A stretch of DNA of 64,000 nucleotides from Pseudomonas poae (GCA_028869255.1 CP110972.1:4097001-4161000); one strand, 5' to 3'; shown: positions 1 to 8,819, counted from the stretch's first letter. Program-made: numbers and translations. Notes: generated by a model not told the origin, from the sequence alone.

Positions 1-405
1 CATGGCCTCGGGGGTCAGCAGGATCTGGTAGCTGTAGCCATTCCAGGTCTCCAGGCGGATATCCGGGTCGGCCGCCACGGCCACTTGCAGGGCGCGGATG
101 TACCAAGGGCCTTGCATGGCCTGGAATTGTTTATCCAATGCCACCTGGCGATCGAGCATGGCGCCCAGGCTGTTGGCGTCGCTCTGGAATACCGGGTCGT
201 CGCTGGCGCGGTAATGGGCGACCAGCGCCTGCAAGTCACCCTTGAAGAACTGCTGCGCAGTCGATTCAAACCCGCGCAAGCCGGTCTGGGCTTCGATCAG
301 GTGGGCTTCAACGCGCTTGGCGTAGTCATTGATAAACCCCGGCACTTGCACACCGACCAACAAGCCAATGGCAAACAGCACCAACCGCAGATAACTGAGC
401 AACAT
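1..405 (-). CDS. DUF2937 family membrane protein (3' end outside window)
   Basis: The frame is open from an ATG at 405 down to the window edge, so 135 codons are visible and the C-terminus is missing. It starts with a hydrophobic segment (LRLVLFAIGLLVGVQVPGF) followed by a soluble stretch with a YAKRVEAH helix, which matches the DUF2937 pattern of proteobacterial inner-membrane proteins. The biochemical function is unknown. It is the last visible gene of a minus-strand series and lies 11 nt downstream of the YafJ-type amidotransferase gene, so the two may be cotranscribed. Confidence 0.75.
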   Translation of the reverse strand, partial: MLLSYLRLVLFAIGLLVGVQVPGFINDYAKRVEAHLIEAQTGLRGFESTAQQFFKGDLQALVAHYRASDDPVFQSDANSLGAMLDRQVALDKQFQAMQGPWYIRALQVAVAADPDIRLETWNGYSYQILLTPEAM

Positions 406-416
406 GGTCACTATCC

Positions 417-1193
417 TTACTCGGTAACGCCCTGGCTGACGCATTCACCGCGTCGCCACAGGCTCCATTGGCCCGGTTCGTAGCGGGTCCAGTTTTCGTT
501 GTCGGTCAACGGTTCGGTAGCGATCACCGTCACCACATCATTGGGCGTAGTTTCGGCCTGAAAATCGACGATCACGTCGACATCTTTCAGGCGTGCCGGG
601 CCAAACGGTGCGCGCCGGGTAATCTGCGCCAACTTGGTCGAACAGTAGCAAAACAGCCAGTCGCCATCGCTGAGCAGGCAGTTGAACACGCCCTTGCTGC
701 GGTATTCGGCGCAGGCGGCGATCAGGTCCGGCAGCATCTGCTCGATGTCCACCGGCTCCGGGAAGGCTTCGCGCACACGGTTGAGCAGGTCACAGAACGC
801 CGCTTCACTGTCGGTATCGCCCACCGGCCGGTAGAAGGTGGCGCGGGGGTGGAAGTCCGCCAACTGGCCATTATGGGCAAAACACCAGTTGCGGCCCCAC
901 AGTTCGCGTACGAACGGGTGGGTATTGGCCAGGCTCACCTTGCCCACATTGGCCTGGCGGATATGGCCGATCACCACTTCACTTTTGATCGGGTAGCGCT
1001 GCACCAGCAGGGCGACTTCCGACTCACTGCTGGCGGCCGGGTCCTGAAACAGGCGCAGGCCGCGGCCCTCGTAGAAGGCGATCCCCCAACCGTCGCGGTG
1101 GGGGCCGGTACGCCCACCGCGCTGCATCAGCCCGGTAAAGCTGAACACGATATCGGTGGGGACGTTGGCACTCATGCCCAATAATTCACACAT
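417..1193 (-). CDS. YafJ-type class II glutamine amidotransferase
   Basis: The 258-residue protein begins [19 protein letters not shown]. The Cys at position 2 becomes the N-terminal catalytic nucleophile of class II (Ntn) amidotransferases after Met removal. The [20 protein letters not shown] block and [18 protein letters not shown] are characteristic of the YafJ/GAT_4 subgroup, which consists of a stand-alone glutaminase-like domain with no synthetase partner. The physiological substrate is not established. The gene fills the space between the DUF2937 gene and a small membrane protein gene on the same strand. Length and start agree with the family. Confidence 0.88.
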   Translation of the reverse strand: MCELLGMSANVPTDIVFSFTGLMQRGGRTGPHRDGWGIAFYEGRGLRLFQDPAASSESEVALLVQRYPIKSEVVIGHIRQANVGKVSLANTHPFVRELWGRNWCFAHNGQLADFHPRATFYRPVGDTDSEAAFCDLLNRVREAFPEPVDIEQMLPDLIAACAEYRSKGVFNCLLSDGDWLFCYCSTKLAQITRRAPFGPARLKDVDVIVDFQAETTPNDVVTVIATEPLTDNENWTRYEPGQWSLWRRGECVSQGVTE

Positions 1194-1223
1194 GCCAGGG
1201 CTCTCGCTGCAGGGCGGACAACG

Positions 1224-1691
1224 TTAAAGGCGCGGTTCGACCCGCATACCGCTCACAGGCGCGGGACGGCGGTAAAGCTCATCGTCCTCATCCTGCGGCT
1301 CGGCCGCCAGGGCCGCATCAACCGCAGCCTTGCGCTCACGGCGGGCGTTGGCGGCACGTTCGATGGGCCAGCGGATCAGCACGATCACCAGGTACACACC
1401 AAACGCGATCATGGTGTACATAAACAGATCGGAGATGGCCCGCCAGGCGTTATTGCCGACCTTGAGCACCAGGTCCAGCGCGGTGATGGCCACGGCGGGT
1501 GCGAATTGAGTCTTGACCGGATCAACGATGGTCGGGCTGAACAGCAGCACCGCCATCAGCAATTGCAGCGGCTCGCGCAACCAGCGCCAGATCCAGCGGG
1601 TCATGCGCCACCACACCAACAAGCAGCCCAAAGCGGCGAAGGCGTAAAGGCCCCAAGCGGTCAGATAATCGTTCTCGGTCATGGTGTCCAT
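1224..1691 (-). CDS. Small membrane protein of unknown function
   Basis: The likely protein begins MDTMTENDYLTAWGLYAFAALG (start 1691, alternative 1682) and has about 155 residues; the frame also continues upstream to 1757. Three or four hydrophobic segments are visible: residues about 10-30, 45-60 (LLMAVLLFSPTIV), and 95-115 (MYTMIAFGVYLVIVLIRW). A charged, Arg/Ala-rich cytoplasmic tail ends PVSGMRVEPRL. I recognise no enzymatic motif. It sits upstream of and in line with the YafJ-type gene, and divergent from ptrB, with under 100 bp between the two starts. No convincing Shine-Dalgarno separates the two candidate starts. Confidence 0.6.
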   Translation of the reverse strand: MDTMTENDYLTAWGLYAFAALGCLLVWWRMTRWIWRWLREPLQLLMAVLLFSPTIVDPVKTQFAPAVAITALDLVLKVGNNAWRAISDLFMYTMIAFGVYLVIVLIRWPIERAANARRERKAAVDAALAAEPQDEDDELYRRPAPVSGMRVEPRL

Positions 1692-1781
1692 GGCAAGGTA
1701 GGCAAACAGGCGGCTATGATAACGGCTTTTGCGTGTCGCGGCTGCAATGCCTGCCACCGTCCGCCAGACAGAGAGTGATCC

Positions 1782-3824
1782 ATGCCGTCATCTAACGCCC
1801 CGATTGCCCGCAAAGCGCCAGGCCAGGACCCGTACGCCTGGCTGCAAGAGCGTGACAGCACTGAAGTCCTCGATTACCTCAAGGCCGAAAACGCCTGGCA
1901 GGAAGCCCAACTGGCCGACCAGCAGGCGCTGCGCGAAACCTTGTTCGAAGAGATCAAGGGCCGCATCCTCGAAACCGACCTGTCCCTGCCCTCCCCGTGG
2001 GGCCCGTACCTGTATTACACGCGCACCACCGCCGGTGACGAATATGCCCGCCACTACCGCTGCCACCGCCCGGCGGATGACAGTAACGCGGTGGATGAGA
2101 GCAGCGAAGAACTGCTTCTCGACCCTAACGTGCTGGCCAATGGCGGCTTTTTCTCCCTGGGCGCGTTCAGCATCAGCCCCGACCACCAGCGCCTGGCCTA
2201 CAGCCTGGACACCAGTGGCGAAGAGATCTACACCCTGTACGTGAAGGAATTGGCCACCGACAAGGTCAGCGAACTGGCGTTCGAGAACTGCGACGGCAGC
2301 ATGACCTGGGCCAATGACAGCCTGACGCTGTTCTTCGGCGAACTGGACGACACCCACCGCCCGCACAAGCTGTATCGCTACCGCCTGGACGGTACAGCGG
2401 CGCAGGAAGTGTTCCACGAGCCCGACGGCCGATTCTTCCTGCATTGCTACCGTTCCAGCTCCGAGCGCCAGTTGCTGCTGGCCCTGGGCAGCAAGACCAC
2501 CAGCGAAATCTGGGCGCTGGACGCCAACCAGCCGCACCTGGATTTCACTTGCCTGGCGCCACGTGTCGAAGACCATGAATACGATGTCGACCACGGCCAG
2601 CTCAATGGCGCGTGGACCTGGTTTATCCGCAGCAACCGTGACGGCATCAACTACGCACTGTTCGTGGCTACCGACATCGGCGACGTGCCGGCCGAGAGTG
2701 AGTGGCAGAACCTGATCCCCCACAGCGATGAGGTGATGCTCGACGGCGTAAGCCTGAATGCCGGCGCCATGACCTTGAGCCTGCGCATCGGCGGCCTGCC
2801 GGTGATCGAAGTGCACCCCGAGGGCTTGCCGGCCTATCGCGTGGAACTGCCTGACGCCGCCTACAGTCTTTACGTACAGAACAGCCTGGAGTTTGCCAGC
2901 AACAAGATCCGCCTGCGTTATGAAGCACTAAACCGTCCGGCCCAGGTGCGCCAGCTTGAATTGGCTAAAGGCGAGCAACTGGTGCTCAAGGAAACCCCGG
3001 TACTGGGCGTGTTCAACGCCGACGACTATGTCAGCCAGCGCCTGTGGGCCACCTCCGCCGACGGCACCCAGGTGCCGATCAGCCTGGTGGTCAAGCGCGA
3101 CCAGCTCGGCAAGCCTGTGCCTTTGTACCTGTATGGCTACGGCGCCTACGGCCACAGCCTTGACCCATGGTTCTCGCATGCGCGCCTGAGCCTGCTGGAC
3201 CGCGGCGTGGCATTCGCCATCGCACATGTACGCGGCGGCGGCGAGCTGGGCGAAGCCTGGTACCGCAACGGCAAGCAGGAGCACAAGCAGAACACCTTCA
3301 GCGACTTTATCGCCTGCGCCGAACACCTGATCGCCGACGGCCTGACCACCGCCGGGCAACTGGCGATCAGCGGCGGCAGTGCCGGCGGCCTGTTGATCGG
3401 TGCGGTGCTCAACCAGCGCCCGGAGCTATTCCAGGCAGCGATTGCCGAAGTGCCGTTCGTCGACGTGCTCAACACCATGCTCGACCCGGAGCTGCCGCTG
3501 ACCATCACCGAGTACGACGAGTGGGGCAACCCCGAAGAGCCAGAGGTGTACGAGCGCATCAAAGCCTATGCGCCGTACGAGAACGTCAGCGCCCAGGCCT
3601 ACCCGGCCACGCTGGTGATCGCCGGCTACAACGACAGCCGAGTGCAGTACTGGGAAGCGGCCAAATGGGTGGCCAAGTTGCGCGATACCAAGACCGACGA
3701 CAACCTGCTGCTGCTCAAGACCGAGCTGGGTGCCGGCCACGGCGGCATGAGCGGGCGTTATCAGGGATTACGTGACGTAGCGCTCGAATATGCATTTGTG
3801 TTCAAGGCGCTGGGCCTGGTTTAA
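1782..3824 (+). CDS. ptrB: Oligopeptidase B (S9A serine peptidase)
   Basis: This 680-residue cytoplasmic prolyl-oligopeptidase-family enzyme cleaves short peptides after Lys/Arg. An N-terminal seven-bladed beta-propeller (about residues 70-400) gates the C-terminal alpha/beta-hydrolase domain. The catalytic triad is readable: Ser533 in SGGSAGG, Asp618 in YNDSRVQYWEA, and His653 in GAGHGG. VRGGGELGEAWYRNGKQEHK and EYDEWGNPEEPEVY are typical S9A blocks; the two acidic residues after EY fit the basic P1 specificity of oligopeptidase B. The length is normal and the frame uninterrupted. It is probably monocistronic, followed by a short GC-rich hairpin. Confidence 0.95.
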   Translation: MPSSNAPIARKAPGQDPYAWLQERDSTEVLDYLKAENAWQEAQLADQQALRETLFEEIKGRILETDLSLPSPWGPYLYYTRTTAGDEYARHYRCHRPADDSNAVDESSEELLLDPNVLANGGFFSLGAFSISPDHQRLAYSLDTSGEEIYTLYVKELATDKVSELAFENCDGSMTWANDSLTLFFGELDDTHRPHKLYRYRLDGTAAQEVFHEPDGRFFLHCYRSSSERQLLLALGSKTTSEIWALDANQPHLDFTCLAPRVEDHEYDVDHGQLNGAWTWFIRSNRDGINYALFVATDIGDVPAESEWQNLIPHSDEVMLDGVSLNAGAMTLSLRIGGLPVIEVHPEGLPAYRVELPDAAYSLYVQNSLEFASNKIRLRYEALNRPAQVRQLELAKGEQLVLKETPVLGVFNADDYVSQRLWATSADGTQVPISLVVKRDQLGKPVPLYLYGYGAYGHSLDPWFSHARLSLLDRGVAFAIAHVRGGGELGEAWYRNGKQEHKQNTFSDFIACAEHLIADGLTTAGQLAISGGSAGGLLIGAVLNQRPELFQAAIAEVPFVDVLNTMLDPELPLTITEYDEWGNPEEPEVYERIKAYAPYENVSAQAYPATLVIAGYNDSRVQYWEAAKWVAKLRDTKTDDNLLLLKTELGAGHGGMSGRYQGLRDVALEYAFVFKALGLV

Positions 3825-3893
3825 GGAACTTAGTGTGGCGGCCCTGTCTGAACACAGGACCGCCTACTTGATTGATGGACCAAGATTGCAGCC

Positions 3894-4367
3894 ATGTCCC
3901 AACCGACTTTATTGAATAACGAAATTCGCGACATGCTGATGGACTGCGGCCTGTTCGATCCGCTGCTGCCGGAAGATTTTCACGTGGCCGCCGGCTACTT
4001 CAATATCAGCAGCATTGCCAAGGGCGAGGTAATTTTTCTCGAGGGCGACGCCGGCACCTTTATGTGCATCATCCACAGCGGCCAGGTGGCGGTGCAAAAA
4101 ACCAACCCTGGCGGCCAGCGCCTGACCATTGCCACCCTGCGCAGTGGCCGGGCCTTTGGCGAAATGGCGGTGCTTGACGGCGAGCGGCGCTCGGCCAGTT
4201 GCGTGGCCGCCAGTGACTGCGTGCTGCTGAACCTGGGCAAGGACTCCCTGGAAAAAATGCTCAACGAAGCACCCAGGGTGGCCGCCAAGATCATCCGTGC
4301 GATTGCCATCGCTCTGTCCAAACGCCTGCGCATGGCGGACGGGCAACTACTCAACCAACAGTTCTAG
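3894..4367 (+). CDS. Cyclic nucleotide-binding domain protein without DNA-binding domain
   Basis: The 157-residue protein is a single cNMP-binding beta-roll. EVIFLEGDAGTFMCIIHSGQ and GRAFGEMAVLDGERRSASCVA form the phosphate-binding cassette; the FGEMAVLDGERRSA block retains the Glu and Arg that contact cyclic nucleotide in the CRP family. The C-terminal helix ends at LRMADGQLLNQQF, with no helix-turn-helix, so it is a ligand sensor rather than a complete CRP/FNR regulator. It is presumably cytoplasmic. Its TAG stop shares the palindromic tetranucleotide CTAG with the stop of the convergent downstream gene. Confidence 0.85.
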   Translation: MSQPTLLNNEIRDMLMDCGLFDPLLPEDFHVAAGYFNISSIAKGEVIFLEGDAGTFMCIIHSGQVAVQKTNPGGQRLTIATLRSGRAFGEMAVLDGERRSASCVAASDCVLLNLGKDSLEKMLNEAPRVAAKIIRAIAIALSKRLRMADGQLLNQQF

Positions 4368-4642
4368 CCGCCCGGGGTCTTCGGTTTGTTGTCGTTTTGC
4401 TGCAGGCCGGGCACCGTCTGGTCCTTCGGCGGCGTCGGCAACACAATCGGCACCAAGGGTGGCGAGCCGTTGGTCTTGGGCACGGCAGGTGGCGTGACTT
4501 GCGGGTACAGCGTCGGTGTCGGGGTACCCGGCGCGCCTGGGGTTGGGTCGGGCGCGACCGGCACGGTTTGCAACTCCTGCGCCTGCGCCGCACCCAATGT
4601 GAGCGCGCCAAGCACAATGACCGTTAGAATGCTGCACTTCAT
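4364..4642 (-). CDS. Small secreted proline-rich protein
   Basis: The 92-residue product starts MKCSILTVIVLGALTLGAAQAQE, a clear Sec signal peptide with an AQA cleavage site. The mature part is about a quarter proline (VAPDPTPGAPGTPTPTLYP and PPLVPIVLPTPPKDQTVPGL) with no cysteines or catalytic signature. It is expected to be periplasmic and disordered. An upstream in-frame ATG at 4654 is possible, but the hydrophobic signal sequence fits 4642. The gene converges with the cNMP-binding gene and overlaps it by four bases; it diverges from the PABS-fold gene with about 80 bp between starts. Function unknown. Confidence 0.65.
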   Translation of the reverse strand: MKCSILTVIVLGALTLGAAQAQELQTVPVAPDPTPGAPGTPTPTLYPQVTPPAVPKTNGSPPLVPIVLPTPPKDQTVPGLQQNDNKPKTPGG

Positions 4643-4720
4643 CGATGGCTCCATGGCCTGACCGGAATGTCGTAAGGCTACTCCCAACCGCGCAAGAATG
4701 CCCTTCCCAATGAGATTTCC

Positions 4721-5407
4721 ATGAAACGTTTCGTTCTGCTCGACACCACCCCGATCCCCGACAACGGCGGTGCCTTGTGCCTGTTCGAATACGGTGAGGA
4801 TTTTGTCATCAAGATCCAGGGCGGTGATGGCGGCCAGTTGATGAACACCCGCATGCACGGTTCCGAAGACGCCCTGGCGGAAATACCCTGTCGCAAGGTC
4901 GCGGGTCGGCCGGGCTCACGCGTATTGATCGGCGGGCTGGGCATGGGCTTTACCCTGGCCTCGGCGCTCAAGCACTTGGGCAAGACCGCCGAGGTGGTCG
5001 TGGCCGAACTGGTGCCTGGCGTGGTGGAGTGGAACCGTGGCCCGCTGGGCGAAAAATCCGGCCGCCCGCTGCTGGACCCACGCACGGTGATCCGTATGGA
5101 AGACGTGGCCAAGGTGCTGCAGGCCGAACCCCAGGGCTTTGACGCGATCATGCTGGACGTGGACAACGGGCCCGAGGGCCTGACGCAAAAGGCCAACAGC
5201 TGGCTCTACTCCGCCGGTGGCCTGGCTGCCTGCGCCAAGGCTTTGCGGCCCAAAGGGGTGCTGGCGGTGTGGTCTGCCAGCGCTGACAAGTTGTTTAGCG
5301 ACAAACTGCGTAAGGCTGGGTTCAAGGCCGAAGAGGTGCAGGTGTTTGCGCATGGCAATAAGGGGACGCGGCATACCATCTGGATTGCGGAAAAGCTCAA
5401 GGGCTGA
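4721..5407 (+). CDS. Spermidine synthase-like (PABS-fold) SAM-binding protein
   Basis: The 228-residue protein shows a Rossmann-like methyltransferase fold of the polyamine synthase family. RVLIGGLGMGFTLASAL is the nucleotide-binding motif, VVVAELVPGVVEWNR the acidic strand-2 motif, and FDAIMLDVDNGPEG the motif around the catalytic Asp in aminopropyltransferases. It is shorter than SpeE (about 285 residues) and lacks the full N-terminal beta domain. No speD gene is nearby, so a true spermidine synthase role is uncertain. Related proteins are annotated as spermidine synthase family. It is transcribed alone, into the large repeat region downstream. Confidence 0.75.
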   Translation: MKRFVLLDTTPIPDNGGALCLFEYGEDFVIKIQGGDGGQLMNTRMHGSEDALAEIPCRKVAGRPGSRVLIGGLGMGFTLASALKHLGKTAEVVVAELVPGVVEWNRGPLGEKSGRPLLDPRTVIRMEDVAKVLQAEPQGFDAIMLDVDNGPEGLTQKANSWLYSAGGLAACAKALRPKGVLAVWSASADKLFSDKLRKAGFKAEEVQVFAHGNKGTRHTIWIAEKLKG

Positions 5408-5436
5408 GTATGGGTGACTGCGCGCGGGTTAGTTGC

Positions 5437-5689
5437 TGTTGGGGGGTGAATATCCGTTATTTGGGTAACGGCTGCTTATGGTTCCGCTCTTACAGCGGGT
5501 CACTTTTGGAAAAGAGCCCCAAAAGTAACCAAAGGGCTCTTGCCCCAACACTCGGCACCTCGCCTCCGGCTCGGTGTGCCCGCACGCAGACTTGAATCCG
5601 TGGGCCGCCGCGATGGGCCATCCTTGGCCCAGCGCGGCTAACCCGGCGTCCTGCCGGGTTGCCCACGGATTCAAGCCTGCGTGCGGCCA
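5437..5689 (+). repeat. Left arm of an 850-bp nested inverted repeat
   Basis: About 250 bp reappear in inverted orientation at 6040-6286 with only scattered differences. Shared blocks include GGTTCCGCTCTTACAGCGGG, TCGGCACCTCGCCTCCGGCT and CTTGAATCCGTGGGCCGCCG. The arm contains its own internal hairpin (TTGAATCCGTGGGC...GCCCACGGATTCAA). No credible gene is present; the frames crossing it are repeat-driven. It resembles the long dispersed intergenic repeats of P. fluorescens genomes, but the family cannot be confirmed from one copy. Confidence 0.85.
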
Positions 5690-5778
5690 GCGTGTTTAAC
5701 GGGGCGCCAAGGATCAAGATCAAGATCAAAAGCGCAAAAGATCGCTGACTTCGTCAGCGCAAAGGATGTAAGGGCCAG

Positions 5779-6018
5779 ATCAAAAACAAAGCAAAGCACG
5801 GCGGCCTGACAGCCGACCTCGGACAAATGTGGGAGCTGGCTTGCCTGCGATGGCATCAAATGGGTTTGCCTGATGTACCGAGGTGTCTGCATCGCAGCGA
5901 TGCGGCGACCCGACAAGCCAGCTCCCACAGAAAAGCCAATCCACTGGGATCCCGCTCTTGATCTACACCACTCAGGTCGGCTACCAGGCCGCCGTGCTCT
6001 GCTTTTGACGTTGATCTG
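5779..6018. repeat. Inner inverted repeats and central REPIN of the nested repeat
   Basis: Inside the large inverted repeat is a second pair of arms of about 45 bp, containing GCACGGCGGCCTG at about 5800 and CAGGCCGCCGTGC at about 5985. Within these lies a REP doublet at 5827-5931: TGTGGGAGCTGGCTTGCCTG facing AAGCCAGCTCCCACA. The whole 850 bp is therefore one concentric palindrome of outer arms, inner arms and a REPIN. This REP matches the other REP doublets in the window. Confidence 0.75.
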
Positions 6019-6039
6019 AGACGCCCCGTCAATCACGAT

Positions 6040-6286
6040 GGCCGAACGCAGGCTTGAATCCGTGGGCAACCCGGCAGGAGCCGGGTTAGCCGCGCTGGGC
6101 CAAGGATGGCCCATCGCGGCGGCCCACGGATTCAAGCCTGCGTTCGGGCACACCGAGCCGGAGGCGAGGTGCCGAGTGATGGGGCGAGGACCTTTTGGTT
6201 ACTTTTGGGTCCTTCCAAAAGTGACCCGCTGTAAGAGCGGAACCATACTCAGCCATAACCGCAGCAACGGATATGCCCCCAACACC
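6040..6286 (-). repeat. Right arm of the 850-bp nested inverted repeat
   Basis: This is the inverted partner of 5437-5689, with the same block order read from the other strand and ending at the shared motif GGATATGCCCCCAAC. It differs from the left arm by substitutions and short indels, for example around the CCCAAAAGTAACC segment, so the two arms are not a recent exact duplication. No gene is supported in this region. Confidence 0.85.
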
Positions 6287-6329
6287 CCCACCTCCCCCCT
6301 AAAACCATAAAAATGCCCATCCCACCGCA

Positions 6330-7249
6330 CTAACGGCGGGAATTCCGATAATCAATCACATACGGCACTTTTTTGTCGAAGGTCTTCTCCAGCTCATCGC
6401 GATCCAGCTGGGTCATCCCCCCAGTTGATGCGCAGTAAAACCACTGTCCCCCACCTGTGAACCCGGCGCCAGACTGACCATACGCTTGGCCACAGCTTCA
6501 ATGGCATCCTTGTAACCGCCTTTCTTGTTCAGGTTGTACTGCCCCAAATCAACCTGCGTACGCAACCAGTTCCCCCAGTAGAACTCCAAAAACTCCGGCG
6601 CCACCGAGCCATCATCCGGCTTGGCATAAGCCGCCTTGCGTGTGAAATACACCAGGCTGCGAAACATGTCGTCCTGCAAATTCTTGAAGCCCAACTGAGC
6701 CGGCAGTTCGTTCGGCGACAGGGTCTGGCCCTGATTGTCCTTGAGCCAAACCTTGCGGGCCGCCTCCATACGCCGCCAGAACGTGGCGAGGTCCGGGCTG
6801 TTGCTGAAGTCGTCGGTCACCTTGACCCACATTTTCAAGCGTGGCCCGCCTCCGGTGGCTTCCCACAAGGTAGTGAAACTGTGATGACCGTCGGTCAGGT
6901 ACAACTGGCCGGCAGGGCCGACGACCACGGTTTTCATGTCTTCGGGGTGAGTGCCCACCGGCGCCTTGCAGGTGAAACTCGACGGTTTGTGCAGGTCGGC
7001 CCCGTTAGGCACCTTGTCAGCTTCGCCCTGGCCATTGGTTTCGCAGTAGTCATCGAAGACTTTCGAAGGCTTGTCGGCGAACAACCCCAGGCTGTAGTAA
7101 ATCTGGTCGAACCCGATCACCGCCTGGGTCGGGTGCAACTGGTCGAGGGCCACCTCGATCACCTGGCCGGGCTGGGGTGTCGAGAACGCCTGGGCCTGAG
7201 CCGTCAGTACGCTGAATAGCAGTGCAACTGTCCATGTAGGTAAACGCAT
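6330..7249 (-). CDS. Secreted ParB/sulfiredoxin-fold protein, frameshifted near the C-terminus
   Basis: The protein begins MRLPTWTVALLFSVLTAQAQA, a signal peptide with an AQA cleavage site. A ParB/Srx-like domain follows: LDQLHPTQAVIGFDQIYY and the LTDGHHSF segment, whose DGHH corresponds to the DGNHR-type active loop of the fold. It is presumably periplasmic, and its catalytic activity is unproven. The open frame stops at 6413 after HQLGG, but the next 80 bases keep coding potential in another frame (MTQLDRDELEKTFDKKVPYV, then a TAG at 6330). Adding one G to the six-G run at about 6417 would join them into about 306 residues. The intact frame as sequenced is 6413-7249 (278 residues). Confidence 0.75.
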
Positions 7250-7400
7250 AGGTTTCAGATCCTTATGAAATTGAATGAGCCGATACTACAAACGATTGCC
7301 GGTGCCGGGCTGTACCGTTGCTGAAAAAGCCAGCGGTCATTTACAGCGCGAGCGGCTAGAATCAACCTTATCCGTGACCACCAAATAGCCAGGAGCCATG

Positions 7401-7775
7401 ATGAGCTCGACCAACCCGCCCTCCCACACCGCCAAGCTGGACCGCATCCTTGCCGATGCCCAGCGTGATCGGGAAATGGGCTACCGCGACAAAGCCTTGA
7501 AGATGTACCCCCATGTCTGCGGCCGCTGCGCCCGTGAATTCGCCGGCAAACGCTTGAGCGAACTTACGGTACACCATCGAAATCACAATCATGATGACAA
7601 CCCCCAGGACGGTTCCAACTGGGAGTTGCTGTGCCTGTACTGCCACGACAACGAACACTCGCGCTATACCGACCAGCAGTACTTCGGCGAAGGCTCCACC
7701 AGCAGCCCGACGATTGCCAAGGCCACGCACAACCCGTTCGCGGCGTTGGCGGGGTTGATGAAAAAAGACGACTGA
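7401..7775 (+). CDS. yajD: YajD-family HNH nuclease
   Basis: The 124-residue small nuclease-fold protein carries the HNH core: CGRCAREF (first zinc-binding pair), LTVHHRNHNHDDNP (HH catalytic region) and NWELLCLYCHDNEHSRY (second CxxC and terminal His). The length matches E. coli YajD. The ATG at 7401 is preferred over that at 7398 because AGGAG at 7391-7395 is five bases from it. Its cellular substrate is unknown. A REP doublet follows, and then the TrmH-family gene. Confidence 0.88.
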   Translation: MSSTNPPSHTAKLDRILADAQRDREMGYRDKALKMYPHVCGRCAREFAGKRLSELTVHHRNHNHDDNPQDGSNWELLCLYCHDNEHSRYTDQQYFGEGSTSSPTIAKATHNPFAALAGLMKKDD

Positions 7776-7806
7776 CGTTCGTCGCTGGCTGTTCCGGCCT
7801 CATCGC

Positions 7807-7866
7807 AGGCAAGCCAGCTCCCACAGGTGGAATGCATTCTCCTGTGGGAGCCGGGCTTGCCCGCGA
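7807..7866. repeat. REP doublet
   Basis: The facing REP sequences GCAAGCCAGCTCCCACAGG and CCTGTGGGAGCCGGGCTTGC form a long imperfect hairpin just after yajD. It has the same consensus as the other REPs in this window. Confidence 0.8.
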
Positions 7867-7942
7867 TAGCGAGCGCCCAGACAACACCGCACCCCGCCTA
7901 ATCACCGTATAATCGCCGTTTTTCTCCAAGGCACCCTTCCCC

Positions 7943-8410
7943 GTGGGCAATAAACGCTACAGCTGCATCGGTCTGTATAACCCCAAATCCCCCGAAAACG
8001 TCGGCTCGGTCATGCGTGCCGCCGGTTGCTACGGCGTGGCCTCGGTGTTCTACACCGGGGTGCGTTACGAGCGTGCGCGGGACTTCATCACCGACACCAA
8101 GAAAGTCCACCACGACATTCCGCTGATCGGCATCGACGACCTGAAAAAGATCCTGCCGCTGGGCTGCATCCCGGTCGCCGTAGAATTGGTGGAAGGCGCC
8201 CGCCCGCTGCCCGAATACACCCACCCGGACCGTGCGCTGTATATCTTCGGCCCCGAAGACGGCTCGCTGGATAAAGAGATCCGCGACTGGTGTGAAGACG
8301 TGGTGTACATCCCGACCACCGGCTGCATGAACCTCGCCGCCACCGTCAACGTGGTGCTCTACGACCGCCTGGCCAAGGGCAACAACACCCGTTCGGGCCC
8401 CAAGTACTGA
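7943..8410 (+). CDS. TrmH/SpoU-family RNA 2'-O-methyltransferase
   Basis: The 155-residue SPOUT-fold protein has all three SpoU motifs: NPKSPENVGSVMRAAGCYG (motif 1, catalytic Asn/Arg region), YIFGPEDGSL (motif 2) and YIPTTGCMNLAATVNVVLYD (motif 3, forming the SAM-binding trefoil knot). The start is a GTG at 7943 reading MGNKRYSCIGLYNP; no ATG lies near enough to preserve motif 1. It lacks the N-terminal substrate-binding domain of larger TrmH or RlmB proteins. The target nucleotide cannot be inferred. Confidence 0.88.
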   Translation: MGNKRYSCIGLYNPKSPENVGSVMRAAGCYGVASVFYTGVRYERARDFITDTKKVHHDIPLIGIDDLKKILPLGCIPVAVELVEGARPLPEYTHPDRALYIFGPEDGSLDKEIRDWCEDVVYIPTTGCMNLAATVNVVLYDRLAKGNNTRSGPKY

Positions 8411-8477
8411 TATTTTTGGAACATCCGGTGCCCACAAACAGTCAGCTATTTACATTTGCCCTTGTTGGAGACGGATC

Positions 8478-8819
8478 ATGAGCGACAGCAAAACCTTGCG
8501 ACCTATCATCGAGCACACCCCGTTTGAAACCCGGCCCACCCAGAACGTACATGGCTGGGAACGCATCGGCTCCGTCGCCGGTGGCGTGATGATGGTGGGC
8601 AAAGGCCTGCGCCGTGGCGGGATTTTCGGCCTGATTCAGGTGGCGATCGGCGGTGTGGCCCTGGCCCGTGGCTTTACCGGGCACAGCTCGCTCAAGGACA
8701 AGCTGGAACAGGGTCGCCAGGAAATGAACAGCGTGCGCACAAAGATCGAACGCGCAGGTGCCGAGTTGAAGAACTTGAAGACCAAAGCCGAAGTGGCGGC
8801 CGAGAAAGCCACCAAATAG
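8478..8819 (+). CDS. DUF2892 (YgaP-like transmembrane) protein
   Basis: The 113-residue protein begins with a soluble segment, then the DUF2892 double hydrophobic hairpin (RIGSVAGGVMMVGKGLRRGG and GLIQVAIGGVALARGFTGHS), then a charged coiled-coil tail (residues about 72-110, rich in Lys, Glu and Ala). The family is inner-membrane and of unknown function. GGAGACGG supplies a Shine-Dalgarno before the ATG at 8478. A REP-like hairpin at 8837-8868 separates it from the convergent gene. Confidence 0.75.
   Translation: MSDSKTLRPIIEHTPFETRPTQNVHGWERIGSVAGGVMMVGKGLRRGGIFGLIQVAIGGVALARGFTGHSSLKDKLEQGRQEMNSVRTKIERAGAELKNLKTKAEVAAEKATK

Noticed and set aside
5671..6310. Several overlapping frames in the large inverted repeat
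   Set aside because: They follow the repeat symmetry (the same peptides appear from both arms) and lack ribosome sites.
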